A stretch of DNA of 14,562 nt from positions 1 through 14,562 of the forward strand of contig JBLINP010000087.1 in assembly GCA_047639415.1 (NCBI GenBank), given 5' to 3'. Positions 1 through 7,435 of this stretch are shown here, piece after piece. The DNA comes from OFTM34 sp047639415. GTDB taxonomy: Bacteria > Planctomycetota > UBA1135 > GCA-002686595. Positions within the stretch are counted from its first letter, which is position 1. Each line of letters starts with the position of its first letter. The notes beneath the pieces are model-generated. The model did no database searches, was not told the origin of the DNA, and saw nothing but the letters and a program-made list of their open reading frames with translations. The position numbers and the translations under genes were made by a program.

Positions 1-23
1 TCTCAGGCCACTAGACTCCAGCT

Positions 24-1148
24 ATGAAAGCTCTGATCCCGGTCTTTGACGCACACGTCGATTCATTGCAGCGCGCTCTCGATTTGGATCACGATCTGGG
101 CACGCGCACAGGCGGCCATCTCGATTTGGTTCGAGGACGTGCGGGAGGGCTAACCAGCGTCGTTTTGGTCTGTTTCGTCGATCCCGTTTTCCTCTCTGAA
201 ACCACCGGCGGGCCCGCAGCCCGAGCGAACGCTCTACTCGACGAGGCGCACAAACTTGAAGCCCGTCATCCCGATCAAATCAAGCTAGTCGGCAACGGGG
301 AGGAACTTCGCTCAGCCCACTCGAAACAGCTGATTGCGGGTATTCCCGGGATTGAAGGCGGACATGCGATTGAGGAACGCATTGAGTTGTTGCAGGCCTT
401 CTTCGAGCGCGGCTTGCGCGTGATGACGCTCGTTTGGAACAACCACCTCAGTTGGATTCGTTCGTGTCAGACCGGAGCCGGCCCCGAAGTGCCGAAGGGG
501 CTTTCAGCATTCGGTCGCGACGTGGTTCGCGAAATGAATCGACTGGGCATGTTGATCGACGTCTCGCACGCCGGCGAGCAATCGTTTTATGACGTGCTCG
601 AAACGACGACGCGCCCTGTCATCGCCAGTCATTCCGGCTGCCGTGCATTGCACGATCATCAACGCAATTTGGATGACGAACAACTCCGCGCTTTGTCGGC
701 CAATGGCGGAGTGATTGGAATCGTTTTTCATCCGGGCTTTCTCGATGCTGACGCGCGCGCTGAAGAAGTGAGGCTGCGCGATTCTGACGAGTATCGGGCG
801 ATTGAAGGCAGAAACGATTCCGAGAAATTCTTGCGCCAAGCGCAGTTCATGGAAGCCAAGGCGATACCGATGCCGGTGGACCGACTGGTCGATCACGTGA
901 TGCACGCCATCGACATCGCTGGAGTTGAACACGTCGGGATTGGTTCCGATTTCGATGGCATCGAACGCGGACCAGAGCACTTGGAGGATGCTGGCGCTTA
1001 CGGTTACTTGGCGGATCAACTCAAGCGGCGTGGACTTGGAGATTCAGAAGTACAGGCCGTCATGGCGGGCAATATGGAGCGCGTTTTCGCGCTGGTGACA
1101 GGAGTTGGATCGTGTGCATCCTTGGCTTCCGAGGTTTCGAGTAAGTAG
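24..1148 (+). CDS. Membrane dipeptidase (peptidase family M19)
   Basis: Zinc-dependent dipeptidase of the renal dipeptidase/M19 family, which cleaves dipeptides, including D-residue-containing ones in bacteria. The metal site is recognisable: DAHVD near the N-terminus (H11, D13), GIEGGH (E111), DVSH (H182), ASHS (H203) and the GIGSDFDG signature near residue 309. The length of 374 aa is usual for the family. There is no signal peptide, so it is probably cytoplasmic despite the family name. An in-frame TAG at 12-14 makes ATG 24 the first possible start. No Shine-Dalgarno is visible, but a TAGACT hexamer at 12-17 lies 6 bases before the ATG, so a leaderless message is possible. The last ~17 residues after the usual family end look unconserved and overlap a small ORF. 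The family call is firm; the natural substrate is unknown. Confidence 0.93.
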   Translation: MKALIPVFDAHVDSLQRALDLDHDLGTRTGGHLDLVRGRAGGLTSVVLVCFVDPVFLSETTGGPAARANALLDEAHKLEARHPDQIKLVGNGEELRSAHSKQLIAGIPGIEGGHAIEERIELLQAFFERGLRVMTLVWNNHLSWIRSCQTGAGPEVPKGLSAFGRDVVREMNRLGMLIDVSHAGEQSFYDVLETTTRPVIASHSGCRALHDHQRNLDDEQLRALSANGGVIGIVFHPGFLDADARAEEVRLRDSDEYRAIEGRNDSEKFLRQAQFMEAKAIPMPVDRLVDHVMHAIDIAGVEHVGIGSDFDGIERGPEHLEDAGAYGYLADQLKRRGLGDSEVQAVMAGNMERVFALVTGVGSCASLASEVSSK

Positions 1149-1284
1149 CGCGGCTGCTCGGCTTAATCTCATTCAGGTGCACATTCGAATTCGTCTTGCT
1201 AACGACGATTGGGCGAATCTGGTGGCTCTCGTGGATCGGATTCGGGAAGAGGCTCGCGCACTTCATGCTTTTCGCTCGAAGTGA
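1114..1284 (+). CDS. Possible small protein overlapping the dipeptidase 3' end
   Basis: A 56-codon frame starting at GTG 1114 and ending at TGA 1282-1284. It overlaps the last 35 bases of the dipeptidase gene and ends 27 bases before the DUF115 gene. An AGGAG at 1100-1104 sits 9 bases before the GTG, which is good ribosome-binding spacing. The product is rich in Arg, Ala and Leu; its second half (IRLANDDWANLVALVDRIRE) looks like an amphipathic helix with acidic and basic faces. No signal peptide or membrane segment is seen and I recognise no family. Without this ORF, 1149-1311 would be a plain intergenic spacer. Chance is a serious alternative given the GC content and the short length. Confidence 0.3.
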   Translation: MHPWLPRFRVSSAAARLNLIQVHIRIRLANDDWANLVALVDRIREEARALHAFRSK

Positions 1285-1311
1285 CGAATGGTGCATCGGT
1301 AGGATGATTGC

Positions 1312-2964
1312 TTGAAGCCGACTTTAGAAAGCATGACCGTGGCCCATCCCGCGTTGAAGGATCTGTTCGCGCCCGGTTGGGATTTCGCCACGGACATTCT
1401 CGTTGTGGTGGGTAGATCCGACCCCGAGTTCTTCGAAGCGATTCTTCAACTCGATCAGGCGCGCGTCATCAACCTGATTGAAGAGAGCGTTGAAGAGCCG
1501 CCGTCGCCGTTCAAACGGGCGGTTACCGCGCTCGATATGTATCAGGTGATTTTGGAGTTCGCTGGGGATAAGCCTAAGAGCGCAACGATTCGTTGCCAGC
1601 CAGGAAGTTCGCTGACAAAGGCTGCGACCAACGAATTGGTCGAGTCTTTGCGGGGAGCGATCGCAACCTTTGGCATCTTCAAAGAAACGGTCGCGATGCA
1701 CGCTCCGCAGTGGGCTTTGCACGGCATCAAAAATATGGCTGAGGTTGCGAGCGCGCCCTCAGTGCATTCACTCGAAGGGGCCTTTGCAGGCATTCCGTGT
1801 GTGATCGTTTCGCCGGGACCTTCGCTTGATCAAAACTTGCACCTGCTCAAACAGTTCAGCGGGCGGGCGTTGATTATGACGTGCAGTCACGCTTTGCACT
1901 CAATGGAAGCTGCGGGCGTCGCGCCCAATCTAATCACGGTTTCCGATCCGAAGTTTACTGGACGTCACTTCAAGGATTGCACTTCAATCGAATCGGCCAC
2001 GCTGTGTCTCGACGCCGTTGTTGAGCCGCGCAATTTTGAATTCGAATCAAAGCGCAAGTTCACATTCGCTTCACACGAATCCATTGCCCCTTGGATTTAT
2101 GACGTTTGGGACGAAACCGCCTGCATGGAGTCTGGCGGTTCAGTGGCCTGCGTGGAATTCAGTCTCGCGCGTTGGATGGGCTGCGGCCCCGTCGTTTTTG
2201 TTGGCCAGGATCTGGCGATGACCGACGGTCGTTATTACGCCAAGTCGAACATCGATGGGATGGCCTACATCGAGCAGGTGGACGGTTCTTCCCAATTCGA
2301 GCTTGTTCGACCGCATATCAATCACGACGACGATCAGCTCACGGTCACGCGGCATGAAGCCGAAGCGTTGAGAACAGTCAAGTCGTGGGACGGTGGCACG
2401 GTGTTTACTTCTGATTCGTTGTACACCTTCTTGCGGTGGTTCGGCGCGGCCGCTCGTTCGATGGAAACGAATGTCTTCAATTGCACCGAGGGGGGCGCGT
2501 TCATCGAAGGAATGCAGCACATCTCGTTGCAGGAATTCATCGATACTCACGCGTTAGATCCCGTTGATATCGACGGAATATTGGAGGCGCGCTCGGCCTC
2601 GGTTGACTTTGCGAAGCGCAGAGAATTGATGCACGCATCTCTGACGGAGATGCTGGACGGTATCGGCAAGTGCGCCCGCATTGCGAAGAAGTGCAAGCAG
2701 TTGGCTAGTCGTGCTCATCGAGATCAACGCGCGTTGGATGAATTGGGCCGATCGGAAAAGCAGCTCTCGAAGGCGATCGCGCCGATCAAGCCGCTATCGA
2801 TGATTTCCCAACGGCTGATTCAAGAGGCGCAGACTCGGGCGGCGAAAGCCACAACTCTGGAGGAGAATTTGGGCATGGCCAAGGCACTCTTCAATGCCGT
2901 GATCGATTCGGCGAAGGTTTTGGAAGAGCCGCTTGTCGAATCGCTGCGTAAGTTGGCGCACTGA
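1312..2964 (+). CDS. DUF115 / Maf-like (6-hydroxymethylpterin diphosphokinase MptE-like) protein
   Basis: A 550-aa protein whose central domain (about residues 158-310) carries the DUF115/MptE-like pattern: GIPCVIVSPGPSLD (about 160-173), then ITVSDP (about 208-213), then an SGGSVA segment running into VFVGQDLA (about 274-302). Bacterial members include the motility accessory factors (Maf) that attach nonulosonic acids to flagellin; archaeal relatives make a pterin pyrophosphate. The N-terminal ~150 residues and the helical, Lys/Arg/Glu-rich C-terminal ~110 residues are typical flanks of bacterial members. The start is TTG 1312: AGGA at 1301-1304 lies 7 bases upstream, and a TAG at 1300-1302 closes the frame just before. 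ATG 1333 (residue 8) is the alternative and has no clear ribosome site. No flagellin or sugar-biosynthesis genes are nearby, so the acceptor is unknown. No signal peptide, so cytoplasmic. Confidence 0.82.
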   Translation: MKPTLESMTVAHPALKDLFAPGWDFATDILVVVGRSDPEFFEAILQLDQARVINLIEESVEEPPSPFKRAVTALDMYQVILEFAGDKPKSATIRCQPGSSLTKAATNELVESLRGAIATFGIFKETVAMHAPQWALHGIKNMAEVASAPSVHSLEGAFAGIPCVIVSPGPSLDQNLHLLKQFSGRALIMTCSHALHSMEAAGVAPNLITVSDPKFTGRHFKDCTSIESATLCLDAVVEPRNFEFESKRKFTFASHESIAPWIYDVWDETACMESGGSVACVEFSLARWMGCGPVVFVGQDLAMTDGRYYAKSNIDGMAYIEQVDGSSQFELVRPHINHDDDQLTVTRHEAEALRTVKSWDGGTVFTSDSLYTFLRWFGAAARSMETNVFNCTEGGAFIEGMQHISLQEFIDTHALDPVDIDGILEARSASVDFAKRRELMHASLTEMLDGIGKCARIAKKCKQLASRAHRDQRALDELGRSEKQLSKAIAPIKPLSMISQRLIQEAQTRAAKATTLEENLGMAKALFNAVIDSAKVLEEPLVESLRKLAH

Positions 2965-3056
2965 GTCGTTTCGATTCAGAGTCAATTCTTTTCCGAAGAG
3001 GCGTAACCGTTCGTTCTCCCGGCCGTCTTGTTGTTGAACAAAGGCCCGCTAATGCG

Positions 3057-3061
3057 AGGAG
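3057..3061 (+). promoter_or_regulatory. Ribosome binding site of the DUF669-like gene
   Basis: AGGAG ends 6 bases before ATG 3068. This selects 3068 over the out-of-frame ATG at 3063 and the in-frame ATG at 3074. Confidence 0.7.
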
Positions 3062-3067
3062 AATGCG

Positions 3068-3487
3068 ATGCGAATGGATTTTACGAATGTTGAGGATGTT
3101 TCCTATGTCTCGGTCCCCGAGGGAACCTACCTCTGTCGAATCGACGACGTGCGCGAGAAGAACACGAGGGACGGATCTCCCCGTTGGTCTTACCGGCTGA
3201 TTGTCATGGACGGCGAGTTCGCGGGGCGGACGGCGGCGTGGGACAGCGTTGCGTGGACGGAGCGCGGGATGGGGCGTTGCAAACACGTGCTCAAGCAATT
3301 GGGATTCGATGTAAGTGGCGTGATCGAGGTCGAAGCGGGCGATTTGGTCGGTTTGTGTGCCCGCGTGAAGATCGAATTCGAAGAACACCAGGACCCGAAT
3401 ACGGATATTCGTAGCGTGCGGCCGTCGGTGCCCTTCTTCGGCTACGAGGCGGCGCAAGAAGATGAGCCGCGAGCTTGGGGGGCATGA
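3068..3487 (+). CDS. Small DUF669-like (phage ssDNA-binding-type) protein
   Basis: A 139-aa soluble protein. After a short start it has the pattern VPEGTYLCRIDDVREKNTRDGSPRW, interrupted here only for length, then a YRLIV strand, a segment beginning GEFAGRTAAWDSVAW, and later LVGLCARVKIEFE. This order (a GxYxxxI strand, a K-x(3-5)-G-x-x-x-W loop, a strand ending in V/I-x-x-G-x-x-x-G-R, then a bundle of small strands) resembles DUF669 proteins, which in phages sit among recombination and ssDNA-binding genes. The C-terminus is acidic, with a run of E and D, as in many ssDNA-binding proteins. It lies 33 bases upstream of ligA on the same strand, which fits a DNA-metabolism role. The family call is by pattern memory only; binding activity is inferred. 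Confidence 0.6.
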   Translation: MRMDFTNVEDVSYVSVPEGTYLCRIDDVREKNTRDGSPRWSYRLIVMDGEFAGRTAAWDSVAWTERGMGRCKHVLKQLGFDVSGVIEVEAGDLVGLCARVKIEFEEHQDPNTDIRSVRPSVPFFGYEAAQEDEPRAWGA

Positions 3488-3508
3488 CGTCAATGGAGTC
3501 TTGCTCGC

Positions 3509-3514
3509 TATAAT
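3509..3514 (+). promoter_or_regulatory. Consensus -10 box of ligA, placed for leaderless transcription
   Basis: A perfect TATAAT ends 6 bases before ATG 3521, so initiation about 7 bases downstream would start the message at the start codon. The best -35 match is ATGACG at 3484-3489 (4 of 6 consensus bases) with a long 19-base spacer. No Shine-Dalgarno is properly spaced: the nearest GGAG, at 3495-3498, is over 20 bases away. Confidence 0.45.
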
Positions 3515-3520
3515 TTGACG

Positions 3521-5692
3521 ATGACTGGCATCACGGGAAAGGCGCTCGAGCAGCGAATCGTGGAGTTGCGTGACGAGATCACTCGTCTCAACCGGCGGTA
3601 TTACAACGACGGGCATTCGGAGGTTTCGGATGCTGAGTACGACGGGCTCTTTCGGGAGCTTAGGAAGTACGAAGACGAGCATCCGGAGCTAATGGCGGCG
3701 GATAGTCCGACCTTGCGGGTCGGTGCCGCTTTGCCGGTGGGGACGGGCTTTTCAAAGATTCCACATGAGGTGCCGATGCTCTCCATCGATAGCCTCGTCA
3801 ATGTGGAGGAAGTGCGCGATTTCGAGGCGAGCGTCCTGCGATTTTTCAATTTGGAGGCCGGCGCGGCTTTGGATTGGGTCGCGGAACCGAAGTTCGATGG
3901 AGTCAGCGCGTCGCTCCTCTACTTGAATGGCAAGTTTGAGCGGGGGTTGACGCGTGGCGACGGCAGTGCCGGCGAAGACATCACGGCGAATTTGCGTACG
4001 GTGCGAAATATTCCGCTCGTCCTCGATGGTTCGGTGCGTCCGATTCCGGAGAGGCTCGAGGTTCGCGGGGAGGTCTTGATTCACCGCGATAAATTCGCGC
4101 GTTACAACCAGCAGTTAATCAAAGACGGGCAGGAGCCACTGGCCAATACGCGCAACGCGACAGCGGGCGCGCTGCGGCGAAAGGATCCTGTCCTCGTCGC
4201 GCGTTATCCGCTCGAGTTTTACTTTTGGTCCGCTCCGCAAGTCGTCGGCGCGGAGTTTGAAAGCTATCACGAGACGATCGATGCGTTGGTCGATTGGGGG
4301 CTTCCGAGCGCGGATCTAAGTCGCGTTTTGCCCGACATCGATGCATGCGTGGCCTATCACGATGAGATCGAAGCGCGCCGCGACGAAATTCCGTTCGAGA
4401 TGGATGGAATCGTTGCGAAGCTGGACTTGTTGTCTCTACGCGAACGACTGGGGACGACGGCGCGACATGTGCGCTGGCAATACGCTCATAAGTTTCAACC
4501 GCGCGAGGCTACAACGATACTTCGAGCGATCGAAATCCAAGTGGGCGTCAATGGCCGTTTGACTCCGCGTGCACATTTGAAGCCGGTGGATGTTGGAGGC
4601 GTGACGGTGACTCACACGACGCTGCACAATGGAGATCACGTTGCCGCGCTGGGGCTCAAGATTGGAGATCGCGTATTCCTGCATCGGGCAGGAGATGTGA
4701 TTCCTCAAGTCACGGGTGTGGCCAAGCCCGCGGAGAAGCGCGCTCCACTGAACTGGCGCGAGGACTTGCCGGATGAGTTGATTGAGAACGGCGAAGTGCG
4801 AGCGGGGGTGACGTGGAAGTACGGTTCGGAGTTCGAGGCTCCCACGCACTGTCCGGTGTGTGGGACTGAGGCGGTATCGAATACGAAGGCCGCGAAGAAC
4901 AAGGATTCCGAGGCGGAGCAAGGTAAGTATTGGTTGTGCCCCAATGGAATCGGTTGCCTGCCGCAACTGGCCGGGCGCATTGCGATGCTGGCTGGTCGAT
5001 CCGCTTTTGAGATCGAGCATTTGGGCGGCAAGTTGATTTTGCAACTCATTGAAGCGGGGCTGGTTAAGGGACCGGCTGACCTCTTTCATCTCGATCCGGA
5101 GCAATTGCTGGAGCTGGATCGCTGGGGACAGAAGAGCGTGGACAATTTATTGGGCCAGCTCGAAGAGCGTCGCAAAGTGCGCTTCGATCGCTTTTTGGTA
5201 GGACTCTCAATCCCAGATTTGGGCCCGGCAACGGCTCGGCGTTTGGCGGCGCATTTCGAATCCTTGGATCAGTTGGCAACAGCCGATGAGGACTCGTTGG
5301 TGAACCTGGATGGTATCGGCGAAAAGATGGCGCCCGTTCTCACCAGCTGGTTTAAGGACGCGACGAATCAATCGATGATGTCGCGCATGTTTGAGGGTGG
5401 CGTCGAAATTCAGTACCCAACCAACGACGGCGCGGGTGGGGCATTGGGCGGGCGCACGTTTGTGCTCACCGGGACTCTGCCCGACATGTCGCGGGCCGAG
5501 GCCAAGAAGTTGATTGAACACAACGGCGGTCGCGTGGTTTCGACAATAAGTAAAAAAACTAGTTATCTCGTCGCGGGAGAAAAGCCTGGATCCAAACGGA
5601 AAAAGGCTGAGGACTTAGGCGTTACAGTTTTAGGTAAAGACGAACTGATGGAACTGGTGCGTGTTGGTTTGAATTCCGACTCAAAAATTTAG
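3521..5692 (+). CDS. ligA: NAD-dependent DNA ligase LigA
   Basis: Seals single-strand nicks in replication and repair, using NAD+ as adenylate donor. Residue numbers here count from TTG 3515; ATG 3521 is residue 3. Domain Ia (the NAD-binding segment around NRRYYNDG...SDAEYD) is followed by the adenylation domain with nucleotidyl lysine K126 in EPKFDG, then TRGDGSAGEDIT, GEVLI, NTRNATAGALRRKDP and FEMDGIVAKLD. Next come the OB fold (LTPRAHLKPV through RAGDVIPQV), a Cys4 zinc finger (C446, C449, C475, C481), helix-hairpin-helix repeats (about 560-610) and a C-terminal BRCT domain (about 643-725). The zinc finger is unusual: a long charged insertion separates the two Cys pairs, and the second pair is C-x5-C rather than the usual C-x4-C. 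I prefer ATG 3521 over TTG 3515 because of the TATAAT position. At 723-725 aa it is slightly longer than typical (about 670), largely from insertions. Confidence 0.97.
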   Translation: MTGITGKALEQRIVELRDEITRLNRRYYNDGHSEVSDAEYDGLFRELRKYEDEHPELMAADSPTLRVGAALPVGTGFSKIPHEVPMLSIDSLVNVEEVRDFEASVLRFFNLEAGAALDWVAEPKFDGVSASLLYLNGKFERGLTRGDGSAGEDITANLRTVRNIPLVLDGSVRPIPERLEVRGEVLIHRDKFARYNQQLIKDGQEPLANTRNATAGALRRKDPVLVARYPLEFYFWSAPQVVGAEFESYHETIDALVDWGLPSADLSRVLPDIDACVAYHDEIEARRDEIPFEMDGIVAKLDLLSLRERLGTTARHVRWQYAHKFQPREATTILRAIEIQVGVNGRLTPRAHLKPVDVGGVTVTHTTLHNGDHVAALGLKIGDRVFLHRAGDVIPQVTGVAKPAEKRAPLNWREDLPDELIENGEVRAGVTWKYGSEFEAPTHCPVCGTEAVSNTKAAKNKDSEAEQGKYWLCPNGIGCLPQLAGRIAMLAGRSAFEIEHLGGKLILQLIEAGLVKGPADLFHLDPEQLLELDRWGQKSVDNLLGQLEERRKVRFDRFLVGLSIPDLGPATARRLAAHFESLDQLATADEDSLVNLDGIGEKMAPVLTSWFKDATNQSMMSRMFEGGVEIQYPTNDGAGGALGGRTFVLTGTLPDMSRAEAKKLIEHNGGRVVSTISKKTSYLVAGEKPGSKRKKAEDLGVTVLGKDELMELVRVGLNSDSKI

Positions 5693-5759
5693 GATTTCGA
5701 ACGCGGCGAAAGGGTGTAACTCGCGATTTGAGAGCACCTAATAAACATCGAGGAGCGAG

Positions 5760-5771
5760 AAGCTGCAGCTT
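5760..5771. repeat. 12-base perfect palindrome between ligA and the sigma factor gene
   Basis: AAGCTGCAGCTT followed by TTA, within the 154-base gap between ligA and the sigma gene. As RNA it gives only a 4-bp stem with a 4-base loop, so it is a poor terminator. It could be an operator site for a dimeric regulator, or chance. No other structure in this gap convinced me. Confidence 0.2.
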
Positions 5772-5831
5772 TTAGCGGAAGGTCGTCTAGGGAACGAATT
5801 CTGAAGCGTACATGCAGTTGAGGCGCGATTC

Positions 5832-5837
5832 AGGAGG
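5832..5837 (+). promoter_or_regulatory. Ribosome binding site of the ECF sigma factor gene
   Basis: A full AGGAGG, 9 bases before ATG 5847. It is the strongest Shine-Dalgarno in the window and fixes the start. Confidence 0.75.
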
Positions 5838-5846
5838 CGTTTCAAA

Positions 5847-6581
5847 ATGCAACGATTACCAGGAAATGACCAATCTCCATCGATTGATGACCGTCGTCGG
5901 GACGGCTCGAGACATTCGGATGTGTTGAATCTACGGACTCGGAGTTCGGTGGAATCAAAGCTGAAAAATGCCGATACGGAAGAGTTGGTGCGTTTGGCGC
6001 AAACCGGTGAAGACCCGGCTCTCGACACTCTGTTCGGACGGTACCGTTCGAACCTCGTCGACTTGGCGAGACGTGGGATGGGGCACCGCCTCAGTTTGAG
6101 GGAAGACCCCGAGGACTTGGCGCAGACCACCTTCCGCGAAGCCGCGAGGGATTTCCCTGGGTACGAATACCGAGGCAAGCACTCCTTTATGGGGTGGTTG
6201 AACCGAATCCTTCAAAACAAGCTTCGCGATCGCGCCGAGTATCACTCGGCGGCCAAGCGCGACGCATCTCGCGAAATTCCGCTCACCTGGGGTTCGTCGA
6301 ATGATGGGGATGAGGCACAGGTCTTCGATCCCGCGTCATCTGGACTCACTGGGCTTGAGCTCGCCGAGTTGGCCGAGGAAATCGAGCTCCTGCACGAGCA
6401 TTTGGAACTGCTGACTCCGGTACACCGCGAGGCCATTCGTTTGGTCTATTACGAGGGGCTCTCTTTGCGCCAGGCCGGTCAGAAATTGAACGGTCGCACG
6501 GAAGGCGCGACGCGAATGCTGATTCGACGCGCAGCCGCGAACCTGAAGGATTCTCTCCCGAACGAGCTCAAGCCTGAGTGA
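5847..6581 (+). CDS. ECF-family RNA polymerase sigma factor
   Basis: A 244-aa sigma-70 family protein with only regions 2 and 4. Residues about 45-130 form region 2: the DTEELVRLAQTG helix, DPEDLAQTTFREA (the region 2.2 core-binding helix) and FMGWLNRILQNKLRD (2.3/2.4, promoter -10 contact). Residues about 175-237 form region 4, with LTPVHREAIRLVYYEGLS then LRQAGQKLNGRTEGATRML as the -35 helix-turn-helix. The ~40-residue N-terminal extension is polar and probably disordered. The linker between regions 2 and 4 is longer than average. The layout resembles planctomycete ECF groups. No zinc-finger anti-sigma factor, kinase or membrane partner lies beside it, so the controlling signal is not visible. 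It starts 154 bases after ligA and has its own strong ribosome site. Confidence 0.9.
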   Translation: MQRLPGNDQSPSIDDRRRDGSRHSDVLNLRTRSSVESKLKNADTEELVRLAQTGEDPALDTLFGRYRSNLVDLARRGMGHRLSLREDPEDLAQTTFREAARDFPGYEYRGKHSFMGWLNRILQNKLRDRAEYHSAAKRDASREIPLTWGSSNDGDEAQVFDPASSGLTGLELAELAEEIELLHEHLELLTPVHREAIRLVYYEGLSLRQAGQKLNGRTEGATRMLIRRAAANLKDSLPNELKPE

Positions 6582-6627
6582 GTTCAGTGGCGAAGGGATT
6601 GGGGGCAAGAAGAGTGCGGGTCGCGGC

Positions 6628-6656
6628 TTGTGAAACCGAGTGACCGCGCATACATT
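6628..6656 (+). promoter_or_regulatory. Putative sigma-70-type promoter of tRNA-Val
   Basis: TTGTGA at 6628-6633 and TACATT at 6651-6656 with a 17-base spacer; each hexamer matches 4 of 6 consensus bases. The start point would fall near 6663, leaving about a 10-base 5' leader before the tRNA. It lies in the gap between the sigma gene stop and the tRNA. Confidence 0.45.
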
Positions 6657-6672
6657 CTCCCTCCTCGATACG

Positions 6673-6748
6673 GGGCCGCTAACTCAATTGGTAGAGTGCC
6701 ATGTTCACAGCGTGGAGGTTACTGGTTCAAGTCCAGTGCGGCCCACCA
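6673..6748 (+). tRNA. tRNA-Val (anticodon CAC)
   Basis: A complete cloverleaf. The acceptor stem 6673-6679 pairs perfectly with 6738-6744. The D stem is ACTC/GAGT with an 8-base loop containing GG. The anticodon stem is 6699-6703/6711-6715 with one T-G pair, and the loop at 6704-6710 carries CAC at 6706-6708, reading GUG. The variable loop has 5 bases. The T stem is ACTGG/CCAGT with loop TTCAAGT. The discriminator base is A and the 3' CCA (6746-6748) is encoded in the gene. It stands alone, not in a tRNA cluster. Between it and the convergent redoxin gene (6749-6836) I see no convincing terminator. Confidence 0.95.
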
Positions 6749-6836
6749 TCGCTTCGCCGAGCAGCCCTTAGCCCAGCAGTGCTGAGAGACGGCGCGTGGC
6801 TAGTCAGGAACCCCGAGCGATCGGCGGATCTTAAAG

Positions 6837-7406
6837 CTATAGGGTTTCGATGATGCAGCCGAGCGGGGCGGTTTGCTCGATTGCAACCGGTGTTCCGGCA
6901 AGTATCGAATCGAGGGCGTCCCTGAGATAGTGTTCGCTGACGGTCTGTCGGCGGTCGCCATAATCGGAATACTGATTATCGATGCGCCCGCGGTAAGCGA
7001 CGCTTCCCGTCGAATCGAACACAACGACCTCGGGTGTCGTCGTGGCTTCTGCCAGACGAATCAGCTTATGTTGCCGGTCGATGACCCGGGGCGGAGCCAG
7101 GGAGTATTCGAGTGCGTGCTTGGCTTCGTCCTCAGGGGTGAGGTGCGGATAAACGTGAACCAGCGTGAGCTTCACATCCCGCGCTGAGTACTCGTTGTAG
7201 ATGCGATTGATCTCGGGGACGTAACTATTCGCGATGGGGCAGTCCGTATCGATGAAAATCAGAACGACGGGCTTGTCCCCAATCGGCGTGAGAACGGCAG
7301 GTTTCGTCGAATCGCCGCTCTCACCGTCGACTGTCTTGCACGAGGCAATACCAACCGTTGCCGAGAATAGGAGTATGTAGAGAGCGATGGAGCTTGCGAA
7401 TTTCAT
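6837..7406 (-). CDS. Lipoprotein redoxin (thioredoxin-fold, single-Cys active site)
   Basis: A 189-aa exported thioredoxin-fold protein. The N-terminus has a hydrophobic signal ending in a lipobox-like IASC, with the lipid-attachment Cys at 23, so it is probably membrane-anchored on the outside. The fold is shown by PVVLIFIDTDCPIANSYVPE (Cys56 at the active-site position, where the classical CxxC is reduced to one Cys), LVHVYP, and the cis-Pro loop TTPEVVVFD (P125). The end carries PLGCII with Cys184, a C-terminal motif found in redoxins associated with cytochrome c and copper-monooxygenase proteins. Such redoxins can occur fused to those partners; here the gene lies 29 bases after the separate cytochrome/monooxygenase gene, so they are probably co-transcribed and cooperate. 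AGGA 10 bases before the ATG is the ribosome site. The substrate is unknown. Confidence 0.8.
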   Translation of the reverse strand: MKFASSIALYILLFSATVGIASCKTVDGESGDSTKPAVLTPIGDKPVVLIFIDTDCPIANSYVPEINRIYNEYSARDVKLTLVHVYPHLTPEDEAKHALEYSLAPPRVIDRQHKLIRLAEATTTPEVVVFDSTGSVAYRGRIDNQYSDYGDRRQTVSEHYLRDALDSILAGTPVAIEQTAPLGCIIETL

Positions 7407-7435
7407 GTGGGGGAATTCCTGGAAAAGCTCGGCGA

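Noticed and set aside
2891..3682. 263-codon minus-strand frame opposite DUF669 and the ligA start
   Set aside because: It overlaps two supported + strand genes, has Arg/His/Pro-rich shadow composition, and has no recognisable motif.
4436..5104. 222-codon minus-strand frame opposite ligA
   Set aside because: It is a shadow of the high-GC ligA coding strand; no recognisable domain or ribosome site, and ligA is certain here.
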